Source: Lachnospiraceae bacterium UBA4381
Lineage (GTDB): Bacteria > Bacillota > Clostridia > Lachnospirales > Lachnospiraceae
DNA: 64,000 nucleotides
Assembly: GCA_002391105.1 (NCBI GenBank)
Contig: DGRT01000037.1
Coordinates: forward strand, 1 to 64,000
Reading direction: 5' to 3'
The notes below the pieces were generated by a model. It searched no databases, had not been told where the DNA came from, and was given only the letters and a program-made list of their open reading frames with translations. The position numbers were made by a program, and so were the translations under genes. Position 1 is the first letter of the stretch. Each line of letters starts with the position of its first letter. Below, piece after piece: positions 34,756-43,961 of the stretch.

Positions 34756-36234
34756 TTAGTATGGACTGTACATCAGTTCCTCTATATCCTTATGACCATA
34801 ATCATAAAGCTGCTGCATGATGTAATCCTGAACCTCCTTAGGAGCATTTATCACTATTATCTCCTTGAAGCTGTCAACATAGTGACACCACTTTTCATAC
34901 GCCTCGGCTTTATCACTCTCTGACGGTTCTTTGACAGCATTTTCCTTATTGAATCCAAGATTCTCCTCAGACTTAAGTATCTCCTTCATTCCAAGAGACT
35001 TAAAGGTTATACCGTAAGCTATTCTCTGAAGCTCCTCAGTTCTGACAAATCCACAGTCATACATCTCTGTAACGATCTCAGGAATAACCGCATCAGGGGA
35101 GTTAAAGTAATGGCACTTGAAGTACATATCCTCCTTACGGGGAAGTCCCTCGACATCCTGCTTGTTATACCAGAAATACTGGGCAACCTTTATCTCACCG
35201 TCTGTAGAGCCAAACTTCTCCTCGAATACCTTATCCTTCTTCTTGATCTTACGCTTCTTCTTTTCAGGCTTAGGATTCTCCTCCAGGAATTCCTTTACTT
35301 CAGTAAGCTCTTCCTCTGTAGGTTCCGGAACAACATTCACCGGATTAACAGTTATCTTACCTTCAGAATGCTGGCTTATATTCATTCCCGAGAGATCCGG
35401 TCCCTTGATTACAGGAGTCTCCTGTACCGGTGCACCCGTTTCTACTCCGGAACCGGACTGAACCGGAGATACATAAGCAGCATTTTCCGTTCCCGCTGCA
35501 GCTACACCCTCAGGTCCAAGTATTGATTCAGGTGTAGGATTAGGAATCACAGGATCTATCTTTTCTTCATAGGCAGGTCTATCTACAAATGCACTGTCAA
35601 ACGATGCATTATACTCCGGAGCTTCTGCCCTCTGCTTTGCAGTAGTGCTGTAATCCTCTCCGGATTCCATAGCCTCAGCGCGCGCCTTCTTGAGAGCATT
35701 TCTGATCTTTGTTGTATCAAGCTCACCGGTTGCTCCATCAGGATCGGCAGCATCACCTTGTTCTGAATAGTCATCATCAGAAGAATCATCATAGTCTTCT
35801 TCAGAATAAGCATCCTCTGTATCGGTTGCTTCGCCATCCTTTGCCGCCTCACCATGAACCGCATCAGCTATAGCCTGTGCTCTCTCAGCAGCAGTCTTAC
35901 GTGCTTCCTTATCGGCAGCCTTTGCAGCCTCGGCAGCTTCACGCTCGATCTTTTCAGCCTCCATCTTAGCCTTAGTGCCTTCAACAGATTCAACGGCCTC
36001 TCTGATCATCTTAGAGGTTTCATCCTCTTCCTCTTCTTCATCTTCCTCATCATCATCTAATAGAACAGGCTTTCCTGTCTTCTCTTCATCCTCTTCTATC
36101 TCATAATTAGTTCTGAGAATCTTTATAGTCACTATGATAAGTACAAGTAAAAATATAAGCAGAACTGCTGCAAAACCAAGAATCAAAAGAGTAGATGTAT
36201 CCATTTCCTTCAGGGCATCTATCAGATCTTTCAT
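34756..36234 (-). CDS. Conserved-looking acidic membrane protein of unknown function
   Basis: I do not recognise a family. The 492 residues show one helix at about 14-38, then a very acidic stretch (about 45-75), an Ala/Glu/Lys-rich coiled coil (about 75-125), an acidic Asp/Ser/Tyr-rich region (about 135-165), a Pro/Glu-rich linker, and a folded C-terminal domain at about 340-492 containing KVAQYFWYNKQDVEGLPRK and ending DIEELMYSPY. The helix would place the long acidic part in the cytoplasm. It follows gltX by 82 bases and precedes a strong terminator, so it is the last gene of that unit. Confidence 0.75.
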   Translation of the reverse strand: MKDLIDALKEMDTSTLLILGFAAVLLIFLLVLIIVTIKILRTNYEIEEDEEKTGKPVLLDDDEEDEEEEEDETSKMIREAVESVEGTKAKMEAEKIEREAAEAAKAADKEARKTAAERAQAIADAVHGEAAKDGEATDTEDAYSEEDYDDSSDDDYSEQGDAADPDGATGELDTTKIRNALKKARAEAMESGEDYSTTAKQRAEAPEYNASFDSAFVDRPAYEEKIDPVIPNPTPESILGPEGVAAAGTENAAYVSPVQSGSGVETGAPVQETPVIKGPDLSGMNISQHSEGKITVNPVNVVPEPTEEELTEVKEFLEENPKPEKKKRKIKKKDKVFEEKFGSTDGEIKVAQYFWYNKQDVEGLPRKEDMYFKCHYFNSPDAVIPEIVTEMYDCGFVRTEELQRIAYGITFKSLGMKEILKSEENLGFNKENAVKEPSESDKAEAYEKWCHYVDSFKEIIVINAPKEVQDYIMQQLYDYGHKDIEELMYSPY

Positions 36235-36316
36235 CTATAGTAATCCTCCGTTATATACAGAAAGTCATCTAAAACCTAACTTAACTAGTAGAGTATAACG
36301 CATTAAATGTTATATT

Positions 36317-37777
36317 TCAAGAAAGCATTTCAATGGCAGCATCTATTCTCTTAAGCGATTCCTCCTTGCCTAAAATGGACATAAGCTCGGTAGCCCCGCC
36401 CGGAGTTGCCGCCTTTCCGGACATAGCCGTCCTGAGTGGCCACATCACAAAGCCTGTCTTATACTCCTTCTCAGCGCCAAATGCCTTCAGAAGCTCGAAG
36501 AGAGAGTCATTATCAAACTTATCAGCCGCCTCAAGAACAGGTCTGACCTCTTTCAGAAGCTGCAGACTGTTCTCGGGATTCGTCTTCATTTTCTTATGTG
36601 TATAAAGCTCTGCAGAATACTCAGGAACTGCCTCAAAGAAATCCACCTGCTCAGCTATATCTGTAAAGACCTCGATACGGCTCTGAACCATAGACGCTAT
36701 CTTCCTAAGATCAACATTCCTCTTAATAGTTTCCTTAAGAATCGGCTCTGCCTTCTCATAGAAAGCCTCCGGATCCATCTTCTTTATATATTCAGAGTTC
36801 ATCCACTTAAGCTTGGTCATATCCAGAACAGCAGGTGATTTGGATATCTTATGATAATCAAATTCCTTTACCAGCTCCTCCAGACTGAATATCTCCTCAT
36901 TTCCCTCCGGACTCCATCCAAGAAGGGAAACAAAATTTACAACAGTTTCTGTAAGGAAGCCCTGTTCCAGAAGATCCTCAAAGGAAGAATGTCCGCTTCT
37001 CTTGGAAAGCTTGTTATGATTCTCATCAGTAATGAGCGGACAGTGAATATATACCGGAACCTCCCAGCCAAATGCCTCATACAGTCTGTTGTACTTTGGC
37101 GCTGATGAAAGATACTCATTTCCACGAACCACATGAGTTATTCCCATAAGATGATCATCAACTACATTTGCAAAATTATAAGTAGGGAAGCCATCTGACT
37201 TAATAAGGATCATATCATCCAGCTCTGCATTTGGAACTGATATGGTTCCATAGAGCTCATCCTCAAACTTGGTCTCTCCCTCCATAGGATTGTTCTGTCT
37301 GATAACATAAGGCATTCCGGCATCCAGCTTTGCCTGAACTTCTTCCTTGGAAAGCTTCAGACAATGCTTATCATAACGCATTACCTTCTTAACCTCACCA
37401 TCTATTTCTATCTCCTGGCTGAGAGTCTTAAGCCTCTCCTCGTCACAGAAGCAGTAGTATGCCTCTCCTTTTTCAACCAGCTTCCTGGCATAGTCCAGAT
37501 ATATTCCCTGAGCCATCCTCTCTGACTGAATATATGGTCCTACACCGCCGTCCTTATCAGGACCCTCATCCCATAAAAGCCCTGTCTCTCTGAGAGTTCT
37601 GTAAATGATATCTACAGCTCCCTCCATCTCTCTGTTCTGATCAGTATCCTCTATACGAAGAATAAAATCTCCACCCTCATGCTTTGCGATAAGATACGCA
37701 TAAAGTGCTGTACGAAGATTTCCTACATGCATTCTTCCTGTAGGACTTGGGGCAAACCTTGTTCTGATTTTTGACAT
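36317..37777 (-). CDS. gltX: Glutamate-tRNA ligase GltX
   Basis: Class I synthetase of 486 residues. The HIGH-type motif is [11 protein letters not shown] at 10-20 and the KMSKS-type motif is KLSKRSG. Length and the C-terminal helical anticodon-binding part are typical. In organisms with GatCAB, GltX often charges both tRNA(Glu) and tRNA(Gln), the latter being amidated afterwards; a gatCAB operon about 6 kb away makes this possible here but discrimination cannot be judged from sequence. It lies 35 bases after yihY. Confidence 0.97.
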   Translation of the reverse strand: MSKIRTRFAPSPTGRMHVGNLRTALYAYLIAKHEGGDFILRIEDTDQNREMEGAVDIIYRTLRETGLLWDEGPDKDGGVGPYIQSERMAQGIYLDYARKLVEKGEAYYCFCDEERLKTLSQEIEIDGEVKKVMRYDKHCLKLSKEEVQAKLDAGMPYVIRQNNPMEGETKFEDELYGTISVPNAELDDMILIKSDGFPTYNFANVVDDHLMGITHVVRGNEYLSSAPKYNRLYEAFGWEVPVYIHCPLITDENHNKLSKRSGHSSFEDLLEQGFLTETVVNFVSLLGWSPEGNEEIFSLEELVKEFDYHKISKSPAVLDMTKLKWMNSEYIKKMDPEAFYEKAEPILKETIKRNVDLRKIASMVQSRIEVFTDIAEQVDFFEAVPEYSAELYTHKKMKTNPENSLQLLKEVRPVLEAADKFDNDSLFELLKAFGAEKEYKTGFVMWPLRTAMSGKAATPGGATELMSILGKEESLKRIDAAIEMLS

Positions 37778-37812
37778 TTTATATTTCCTCCATCTTAAAC
37801 TTAAAGCAGCTT

Positions 37813-38811
37813 TTATTGATTAATAAAATCCTCCGGACTTGTATCCAGAAGCTTATCCATTTCCTCTCTGGTATATTCTCCCGTCTCGCTTTCCAGCTCG
37901 TCATCATCCCAGACCTCAGCCTTGTCATCCGCATACTTGCTAAGCTCATATTCCTCATCCCTCTTCCTGCAGAAATGAAGATACTCATTAAGCTGAGCGC
38001 CCCAGAATACCAGATATATAACAAAATACATCCAGAACATCAGCATAATCACTGTAGTAAGTGAACCATACATGTAGCTTTTGGAAGCATAGACATCTAT
38101 ATATATAGAAAACAGCTTCGTCACCGTAACCCAGCCAAAGGCAGCAAACAGTGCTCCCGGAACCTGATTCTTAAACTTCAGTTTTCTGGTGGGAACGATA
38201 GTGTACATCAGCTCAAACATGATAAACAGAAGGATAAATGTAGCAACCCCCTTCAGACTCATTACAAGCCATGCCTCATTTGCATATTCCGGAAATCTCT
38301 TAAGGATATACATGGCTATCTGAGTTCCAAACATATTGATAGGAACCAGTGCAAGCAGAAGAACTATAAATACTCCGGTATAGATAGCACTGATACTACG
38401 AATGATAAAATAATTTCTGCTCTCTCTGGATCTATATATTTCATTTAACCCATTTCGAATCGCCATAAGTCCTATAGCACCGGACCATATTGCAATGATA
38501 ACGGATATTATAGTAAGAGAACCGGTCGAATTGTCATACATATCAGAGATAAGCCCGCCAATATATCCTTCAAACTCACTTGGCAGAACATAATATATTA
38601 TCTCCATGACCTGTTCCTTGCTGAATGGCAGAAATGCAGGCAGGGAAATGATTATATTAATTATCGGAAAAAAAGACAGAAAAATAAAGAATGCCGATTG
38701 AGCTGCAAAGGCACCCATATGTTCATCTACTGTTCCATCCAAAAACCGAAGTATATCCTTTACGCGATTCTTCAAACAGTTTCTCCAATCTGTCCCCAAA
38801 TGGCAGGGCAT
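37813..38811 (-). CDS. YihY/BrkB family membrane protein
   Basis: A 332-residue integral membrane protein with about six helices between 30 and 275 and a hydrophilic acidic C-terminus. Family features include [20 protein letters not shown] near the first helix, the central [19 protein letters not shown] and [17 protein letters not shown]. The family was once misnamed ribonuclease BN; its role is still unclear, perhaps in lipid or ion transport. The start is not certain: GGTACGGGTGA lies close to the ATG. A terminator sits 20 bases upstream, so it may depend on read-through or a local promoter. Confidence 0.87.
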   Translation of the reverse strand: MPCHLGTDWRNCLKNRVKDILRFLDGTVDEHMGAFAAQSAFFIFLSFFPIINIIISLPAFLPFSKEQVMEIIYYVLPSEFEGYIGGLISDMYDNSTGSLTIISVIIAIWSGAIGLMAIRNGLNEIYRSRESRNYFIIRSISAIYTGVFIVLLLALVPINMFGTQIAMYILKRFPEYANEAWLVMSLKGVATFILLFIMFELMYTIVPTRKLKFKNQVPGALFAAFGWVTVTKLFSIYIDVYASKSYMYGSLTTVIMLMFWMYFVIYLVFWGAQLNEYLHFCRKRDEEYELSKYADDKAEVWDDDELESETGEYTREEMDKLLDTSPEDFINQ

Positions 38812-38829
38812 TCACCCGTACCTATAATG

Positions 38830-38859
38830 AAAAAAAGCTTAGCGCAAATACGTTAAGCT
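38830..38859 (-). terminator. Rho-independent terminator upstream of yihY
   Basis: On the minus strand AGCTTA plus CG pairs with CG plus TAAGCT around a short loop, followed by seven T. It could end the 6S-like RNA precursor or pfp transcription. Confidence 0.85.
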
Positions 38860-38916
38860 ATCCTGTCACATAATGTCTTATCTTATAATGTCATGTCTCG
38901 TCCATTAACTGTTATT

Positions 38917-39095
38917 AAACATCCAAGATGCCGGCTCCTACTTTTTGACGCCTAACGGACGTCAAGTGGGTGCGTGCACTGTAGTTTCTGAAGTCCACTC
39001 AATGGAGGCCGGTCATCTGCTACACGAAGCAATGCTCCCTAGAAATAAATGTAGGTTCAAAATATGTAGGAGTTATCGAGCATCCCAGACATTTA
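38917..39095 (-). ncRNA. ssrS: Probable 6S RNA
   Basis: About 180 bases with its own promoter and no ORF. The ends pair over 13 positions including G-U pairs (39092-39080 with 38931-38919), then CTCCTAC pairs with GTAGGAG. The 3' side has CACTTGACG...CGTCAA, a small hairpin in the same place as the CCUUGAAC hairpin in the 3' half of the E. coli 6S central bubble. Size, long rod shape and isolation agree with 6S RNA, which binds the housekeeping RNA polymerase. I cannot run a covariance model; a riboswitch-like leader of yihY is the main alternative. Confidence 0.65.
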
Positions 39096-39121
39096 AATCA
39101 TATCTTTATTAAGATAACTTA

Positions 39122-39150
39122 ATTATAGTCTCTGACTCGCTTTAATGCAA
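39122..39150 (-). promoter_or_regulatory. Promoter of the 6S-like RNA
   Basis: TTGCAT (39150-39145) and TATAAT (39127-39122) on the minus strand with a 17-bp spacer, placing transcription start about 25 bases before the paired 5' end. Confidence 0.8.
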
Positions 39151-39197
39151 GCATGTTTTTATTAAAAAAGTATTACTGTTTTGGGTCATTTGTTAAG

Positions 39198-40433
39198 TCA
39201 TGACCGGGGAACCAGATGTGGTATCGAAGCATATAGCGGAAGTCCGTCCTTATAAACAGGCTGCAGTTCTCCCTGAATAAGCGGCATTATATAATCCACT
39301 ATTTCAGTAGTGACATCATTTCCGGCTTCGTTTATCCACTCTCTTGGCACACATCTTTCTTTATTTGCAATCGAGTCAAGCTCAACCATGTAAAATGATA
39401 CGGCATAATTATCATCTGCCTCGCTGTACTCAGAGTCCACTCTCTTGATAGATGCCATAAATCCGGTATAGCCCTCTATCGTCTTTTCCACCGCAAACCA
39501 GCCAAGTCCTTCTGCCTCAAGAAGATCAGTTTTGGAGGATATATGACCGGCACATCTCTGAAGTATATTCAGCTCTACAGATCTGCATTTGATTCCCAAC
39601 CTGTCACGTACCACTGTTTCAAGATATTTTCCGACTCCGGAGAGCTGAGCATGACCAAACTTATCCTCCCTGGCTGTCGAAGCTGTCATATACTGCCCCT
39701 GTTTATTCTTCAGACCTTCGGACACCGCTACAACCACATTATTAGTTTTCTCCAGAACCTTCTTTACATCATCTATGAATTCATCCTCAGAATGTGTCAC
39801 CTCCGGAAGATAGATAAGCTGTGGTGTAGGATTTGTATCATTTCGGGCAAGGGCGGCCGCAGCAGTAAGCCAGCCGGCATTTCTTCCCATTATCTCAACT
39901 ATAGTAACACAAGGTGCCTCATAAACAGCAGTATCATAGCCTATCTCAAGCATTGTTGAAGCTATGAACTTAGCCGCCGAACCATATCCGGGTGTATGAT
40001 CAATATTTACCAGATCATTATCAATGGTTTTGGGCACACCGGCAAATCTAACGTCGCTGCCGATGAGCTTTGCGTATTTGCTCAGCTTATCAACAGTATC
40101 CATGGAATCATTTCCGCCTATATAGAAAAATGCTCCTATATCATATTTTTTAAATACTTCAAATAACCTTGTAAATGTTTCATTACCCGGAGCCACCTCC
40201 GGCAGCTTTACCCTGCAGGATCCCAGATAACTGGCAGGAGTTCTCATAATGAGTTCCTCCTCAGTATCTGTTAACTCCATAAAATCTTCATTTATTACCC
40301 CACTAATACCATGAAGAGCACCAAATATTTTATCATAGCTGTCACATTCTCTGGCTGCTCTAACAACTCCTATGAGCGACGCATTGATAGCAGACGTCGG
40401 TCCCCCTGACTGAGCCACTATTATATTACTCAT
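39198..40433 (-). CDS. pfp: Diphosphate--fructose-6-phosphate 1-phosphotransferase (PPi-PFK)
   Basis: Glycolytic enzyme of 411 residues that phosphorylates fructose 6-phosphate, probably with pyrophosphate. The phosphate-donor loop GGPTSAIN is at 10-17. GGNDS at 106-110 has Asp109 where ATP enzymes have Gly, and PKTIDND at 134-140 has Lys135 where ATP enzymes have Gly; both substitutions mark PPi-dependent PFKs. MGRNAGWLTAA supports the sugar site. PPi use would make glycolysis more economical and reversible, as in other gut anaerobes. CGGGAGACAG precedes the ATG. A structured repeat lies 34 bases upstream. Confidence 0.93.
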   Translation of the reverse strand: MSNIIVAQSGGPTSAINASLIGVVRAARECDSYDKIFGALHGISGVINEDFMELTDTEEELIMRTPASYLGSCRVKLPEVAPGNETFTRLFEVFKKYDIGAFFYIGGNDSMDTVDKLSKYAKLIGSDVRFAGVPKTIDNDLVNIDHTPGYGSAAKFIASTMLEIGYDTAVYEAPCVTIVEIMGRNAGWLTAAAALARNDTNPTPQLIYLPEVTHSEDEFIDDVKKVLEKTNNVVVAVSEGLKNKQGQYMTASTAREDKFGHAQLSGVGKYLETVVRDRLGIKCRSVELNILQRCAGHISSKTDLLEAEGLGWFAVEKTIEGYTGFMASIKRVDSEYSEADDNYAVSFYMVELDSIANKERCVPREWINEAGNDVTTEIVDYIMPLIQGELQPVYKDGLPLYASIPHLVPRS

Positions 40434-40466
40434 TAATCTGTCTCCCGGTATTATATATTATAAGTA

Positions 40467-40628
40467 GTTATTCCTTCGATTAATACTTAATACATCTCGC
40501 TTCGCTCGATGCATTACCCCTGCTTCGCAGGGGCGGATGCTTCGCATCCGGTATTAATCTTCGGTAACTTATCGTCCAAAAGTAAGGTCTCGCTACGCTC
40601 GACTTTCCTTTTGTTCCGATAAGTTATA
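40467..40628 (-). repeat. Structured repeat element, copy 2 (complete)
   Basis: Complete copy, about 162 bp, filling the gap between the LCP gene and pfp. Domain 1 is a long hairpin: 9-bp outer arms 40566-40574/40617-40625, an inner CAAAAG/CTTTTG stem, and a GAGC-GTA-GCGAG tip. Domain 2 has an outer 9-bp stem (40478-40486/40551-40559) enclosing three mini-hairpins at 40493-40511, 40517-40533 and 40535-40549, each with a GAA loop on the minus strand. Sense strand is minus, toward pfp. Confidence 0.92.
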
Positions 40629-40638
40629 TTTTAAGCAG

Positions 40639-41838
40639 TTATTCTGCCTCATCAGTCCCGTCAGTTTCATCATTCTCAGGCTCGGGAACTGTAATTGCTC
40701 CCTCGCTTCCGTAACCTGTTTCGGCTGTTATCATTGAGCTGATTCCCTGAACAGTTGTTGTCGGAATATAACCATTCATATCGAACAGATACTTCTGCAT
40801 GGCGATAACATTTTCCGTCAGATCCACAGGTGCTATGCAGGAGCCCTTAGTCTCATTAGAATAGAATTTCCACTCGATCGGAAAGCCCACGCTGCCGGAC
40901 AATTCATAGGAGGTTACTCCCTTAGCCAGCTCATACACCTGATCTTCGGTAATAGATGTTCCAACGTACGGAAAAACCTGATCAATGATGGAGCTCAGAG
41001 TCATAATGTCAGACTCCTTCGCCTTAGCCAGCATAGCTTCGATTACTTCGCGCTGACGCTCGGTTCTGGTTATATCTCCCTGATCTGTACTTCTGATTCT
41101 GGAATAAGCTGTAGCCTGTGCACCATTGAGTGTCACATAGCCGGTCTCATAGATACCATCCGAGTTGATTCCATTTACCTGAATCTGTTCAGCCAGAACG
41201 CCGTTGAGTGTATCCAGTTCATTTTCCTCGATATGAACCGTAACTCCTCCAAGCGCGTCAATGGCACGGGTCAGAGCCTCCCAGTTAACGGTTACATACT
41301 CCGTAATATTCAGATCAAGATTCTTGTTCAGTGTCTGAACAGCCAGCTCAGGGCCACCATAAGCATAGGCAGCATTTACCTTGGTAGTAACTGCAGAGCC
41401 GTCTTCCTTGGTCACCTGAAGCAGTGTATCCCTGTACACCGACAGAAGTTTTATCTTTTTAGTCTCATTATTGATACTTGCAATGAGGATCGCATCACTC
41501 CTGCTTCCCTTGCCAAGCGAATTATCCCTGGCATCGATTCCGAAAAGAGCTATATTAGTGTAGCCATCCAGCTCCTGACTGATTCCTTCATTTATATCCA
41601 GATCTTCAACCTTAATATCTGTAACATGGTTGAACTTCTGGTATTTATCGTGAATCAGTGCTCTCATAACACCATACCCCAGTACCATGATCAGGATAAG
41701 CTCAACTATAAATGCTATCCCCCACTTGACCAAAGGGCTTGTTTTTCTTCGTCTTTTCCTTTTTTTACGGGAAGGCGGAGTATTATCCAGCTTGTCAGCC
41801 AGATCCTCATCCAGATCATCATATGACCTTCTAGCCAT
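40639..41838 (-). CDS. LytR-CpsA-Psr (LCP) family ligase
   Basis: A 399-residue protein with a basic cytoplasmic N-terminus (1-36), one helix at about 38-60 and an external LCP domain (about 95-350). Family blocks are NIALFGIDARDNSLGKGSRS, DAILIASIN, SVYRDTLL, and the Arg-containing RTERQREVIEAML. LCP enzymes move undecaprenyl-linked teichoic acid or polysaccharide onto peptidoglycan. The C-terminus is Glu/Asp-rich. It overlaps the upstream glycosyltransferase gene by 8 bases, so the two are translationally linked and probably serve the same polymer. Confidence 0.94.
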   Translation of the reverse strand: MARRSYDDLDEDLADKLDNTPPSRKKRKRRRKTSPLVKWGIAFIVELILIMVLGYGVMRALIHDKYQKFNHVTDIKVEDLDINEGISQELDGYTNIALFGIDARDNSLGKGSRSDAILIASINNETKKIKLLSVYRDTLLQVTKEDGSAVTTKVNAAYAYGGPELAVQTLNKNLDLNITEYVTVNWEALTRAIDALGGVTVHIEENELDTLNGVLAEQIQVNGINSDGIYETGYVTLNGAQATAYSRIRSTDQGDITRTERQREVIEAMLAKAKESDIMTLSSIIDQVFPYVGTSITEDQVYELAKGVTSYELSGSVGFPIEWKFYSNETKGSCIAPVDLTENVIAMQKYLFDMNGYIPTTTVQGISSMITAETGYGSEGAITVPEPENDETDGTDEAE

Positions 41839-42649
41839 CTGATAGTCCTCCAGAGTTCAGTTTCAGCTTGGAAACATACATTTTGATCCTGAGTGAATCC
41901 CGAACCATATCATATATGCTTCTGAGCTTTATTTTCGACTTGCTATCCTTGTTGCGTGAGAAGTTTACAACCACAGGCATTTCAACTATTTTAAAGCCTG
42001 CCTTATCTGCGATTGCCATCGTCTCGATATCAAAGGAATACCCACTGGTTCTCACGCGCTTCATTATATACTTTGCTACATCAGTTCTGAATAGTTTGAT
42101 TCCGGTCTGAGTGTCCTTCAGTTTTAGTCCGAAAAGAGCTTTGATGAAACAGTAGTAGCCCATGCTCATTACCTTTCTGACAAATGGGTACTCCACCTGT
42201 GAATCCGGATGCATCTTGGAGCCTATTACTATGTCAACCCTTCGACCAGACTTTTCATTTTCCTGACCAGCCGCTCCTGACATTTCCGAAGCATCTCCAC
42301 TGTCTCCCTCAGATTCCTCCAGCTTCTCCATAAAACCCTTCAGCAGATATGGAGGAAGCTCCAGATCAGCATCAAGAAATGCAGTATATTTGGATTTGGA
42401 TGCAAGGATGCCGCGTCTCACAGCATAACCCTTGCCACGATTCTGCTTATAGGTTATATAGCCAACCCTTTTATCCTTTAAAGCCGCTCTCTTTATTTCA
42501 GCTTCAGTTTCATCACTGCTTCCGTCATTTACGACTATGATGCAAAAATCACTGCAAAACCTCTCAACCTGAGTAGCTGTCTCTATTATATTTCTATATA
42601 TTCTCTGCCCCTCGTTATAGCAGGGCATTACTATTGTAAGCTGTCTCAT
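41831..42649 (-). CDS. Family 2 glycosyltransferase (dolichyl-phosphate glucosyltransferase-like)
   Basis: A 272-residue GT-A glycosyltransferase: VMPCYNEGQRI at 8-18, NDGSSDET near 41-48, DADLELPP near 94-101. The block LKDTQTGIKLFR is typical of ALG5/GtrB-like enzymes that load a sugar onto a lipid phosphate carrier. No membrane helices are evident. A hydrophilic Ser/Gly/Glu insert (about 112-138) interrupts the usual spacing before DIVIGSK. Sugar and acceptor are unknown. The ribosome site is weak (AGAAAG), and a 27-bp tandem repeat lies directly upstream. Confidence 0.9.
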   Translation of the reverse strand: MRQLTIVMPCYNEGQRIYRNIIETATQVERFCSDFCIIVVNDGSSDETEAEIKRAALKDKRVGYITYKQNRGKGYAVRRGILASKSKYTAFLDADLELPPYLLKGFMEKLEESEGDSGDASEMSGAAGQENEKSGRRVDIVIGSKMHPDSQVEYPFVRKVMSMGYYCFIKALFGLKLKDTQTGIKLFRTDVAKYIMKRVRTSGYSFDIETMAIADKAGFKIVEMPVVVNFSRNKDSKSKIKLRSIYDMVRDSLRIKMYVSKLKLNSGGLSDG

Positions 42650-42652
42650 TTC

Positions 42653-42745
42653 TTTCTGCCATTCTATATTCTTAGTTACTGTCTGTCATTCTATATTCTA
42701 AGTTACTTTCTGCCATTCTACATTCTAAGTTACTTTCTGCCATTC
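42653..42745. repeat. 27-bp tandem repeat
   Basis: Units at 42653-42679, 42680-42706, 42707-42733 and a partial 42734-42745, differing at few positions. The array sits directly upstream of the glycosyltransferase start codon and supplies its ribosome-site region. Confidence 0.92.
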
Positions 42746-42788
42746 ACATCCCTTGTAAACATAGAGTCTAACGTTCTGGCACACAGCC

Positions 42789-43874
42789 TTATCTGTTGGC
42801 ATACATACCCTCATAATACTTCTGATAGTCACCGCTTGTTACATTCTTCATCCAGTCCTCATTCTCCAGATACCACTTGATTGTAAGACGGATACCATCC
42901 TTGAACATGGTCTCAGGATACCAGCCGATCTCAGCCTTGATCTTGTCAGGCGCGATGGCATATCTGCGGTCATGTCCCTTACGGTCTGTAACGTAAGTTA
43001 TAAGATCCTTGGTTACATTTGCCTTCCTTGGATCAGAGTCCGGAAGAAGCTCCTGCAGAGTCTCTATGATTATATTTATAATCTCGATATTCTGCTTCTC
43101 ATTATGTCCGCCGATGTTATATCTCTCTCCGATACGTCCCTGCTCAGTAGCCATATCTATTCCCTTTGCATGATCCATAACATAGAGCCAGTCACGCACG
43201 TTCTTGCCATCACCATAAACAGGAAGCTGCTTTCCGGCAAGACAGTTATTGATAATAAGCGGAATCAGCTTCTCCGGGAACTGATAAGGTCCATAGTTAT
43301 TGGAACAGTTTGTTATAACAGCAGGAAAATGATATGTATCAACATAAGCCTTTACCAGAAGATCTGACGATGCCTTACTTGATGAGTAAGGACTGTGAGG
43401 ATCGATTGGTGTAGTCTCGTAGAAGTAAGCATTTGGATCATCCGGAAGTGAACCATATACTTCATCGGTAGAAACATGAAGGAATCTCTTATCCTCCTTG
43501 AAGCTGCCATCCTCATTCTCCCAGGCAGCCTTTGCAGAGTTAAGCATTACAGCAGTACCAAGTACATTTGTCTGTACGAACACTTCAGGGTTCTTGATAG
43601 AACGATCCACATGGGATTCTGCTGCAAAATGTACCACTCTGTCGATATCATTTTCCTCAAATATCTTAGAGATGGCTTCCTTATCACATATATCAGCCTT
43701 AATAAATGTATAGTTGTCTCTGTTCTCAATATCCTTAAGATTCTCAAGATTACCTGCGTATGTAAGCTTATCAACGTTGATTATACGGATGCTGTCGCCG
43801 TACTTATCAAACATGTAATGGATATAGTTAGAACCTATAAATCCGGCACCACCTGTTACGAGATATGTTTTCAT
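42789..43874 (-). CDS. rfbB: dTDP-glucose 4,6-dehydratase RfbB/RmlB
   Basis: Short-chain dehydrogenase/reductase of 361 residues that converts dTDP-glucose to dTDP-4-keto-6-deoxyglucose with bound NAD. The nucleotide motif is GGAGFIGSNY near 8-17; the catalytic block is STDEVYG, and YSSSKASSD supplies the Tyr/Lys pair. RmlB length and C-terminal DRKGHDRRYAI are typical. The product feeds dTDP-rhamnose or other deoxysugars. The partner rfbA lies 11 kb away at 54.9-55.8 kb; rfbC and rfbD are not in the window. Confidence 0.96.
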   Translation of the reverse strand: MKTYLVTGGAGFIGSNYIHYMFDKYGDSIRIINVDKLTYAGNLENLKDIENRDNYTFIKADICDKEAISKIFEENDIDRVVHFAAESHVDRSIKNPEVFVQTNVLGTAVMLNSAKAAWENEDGSFKEDKRFLHVSTDEVYGSLPDDPNAYFYETTPIDPHSPYSSSKASSDLLVKAYVDTYHFPAVITNCSNNYGPYQFPEKLIPLIINNCLAGKQLPVYGDGKNVRDWLYVMDHAKGIDMATEQGRIGERYNIGGHNEKQNIEIINIIIETLQELLPDSDPRKANVTKDLITYVTDRKGHDRRYAIAPDKIKAEIGWYPETMFKDGIRLTIKWYLENEDWMKNVTSGDYQKYYEGMYANR

Positions 43875-43961
43875 AATGTATTCTCCTTTTCCAATATTTT
43901 AACCCGCTTTCTTTAAGTCCACTAAAAATACTCTTTCTTATCTGTTTCTGATTAATCAGCT

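Noticed and set aside
38812..39197. Known metabolite riboswitch upstream of yihY
   Set aside because: No sequence signature of common riboswitch classes that I know was found, and the element has paired ends and its own promoter, fitting 6S RNA better.
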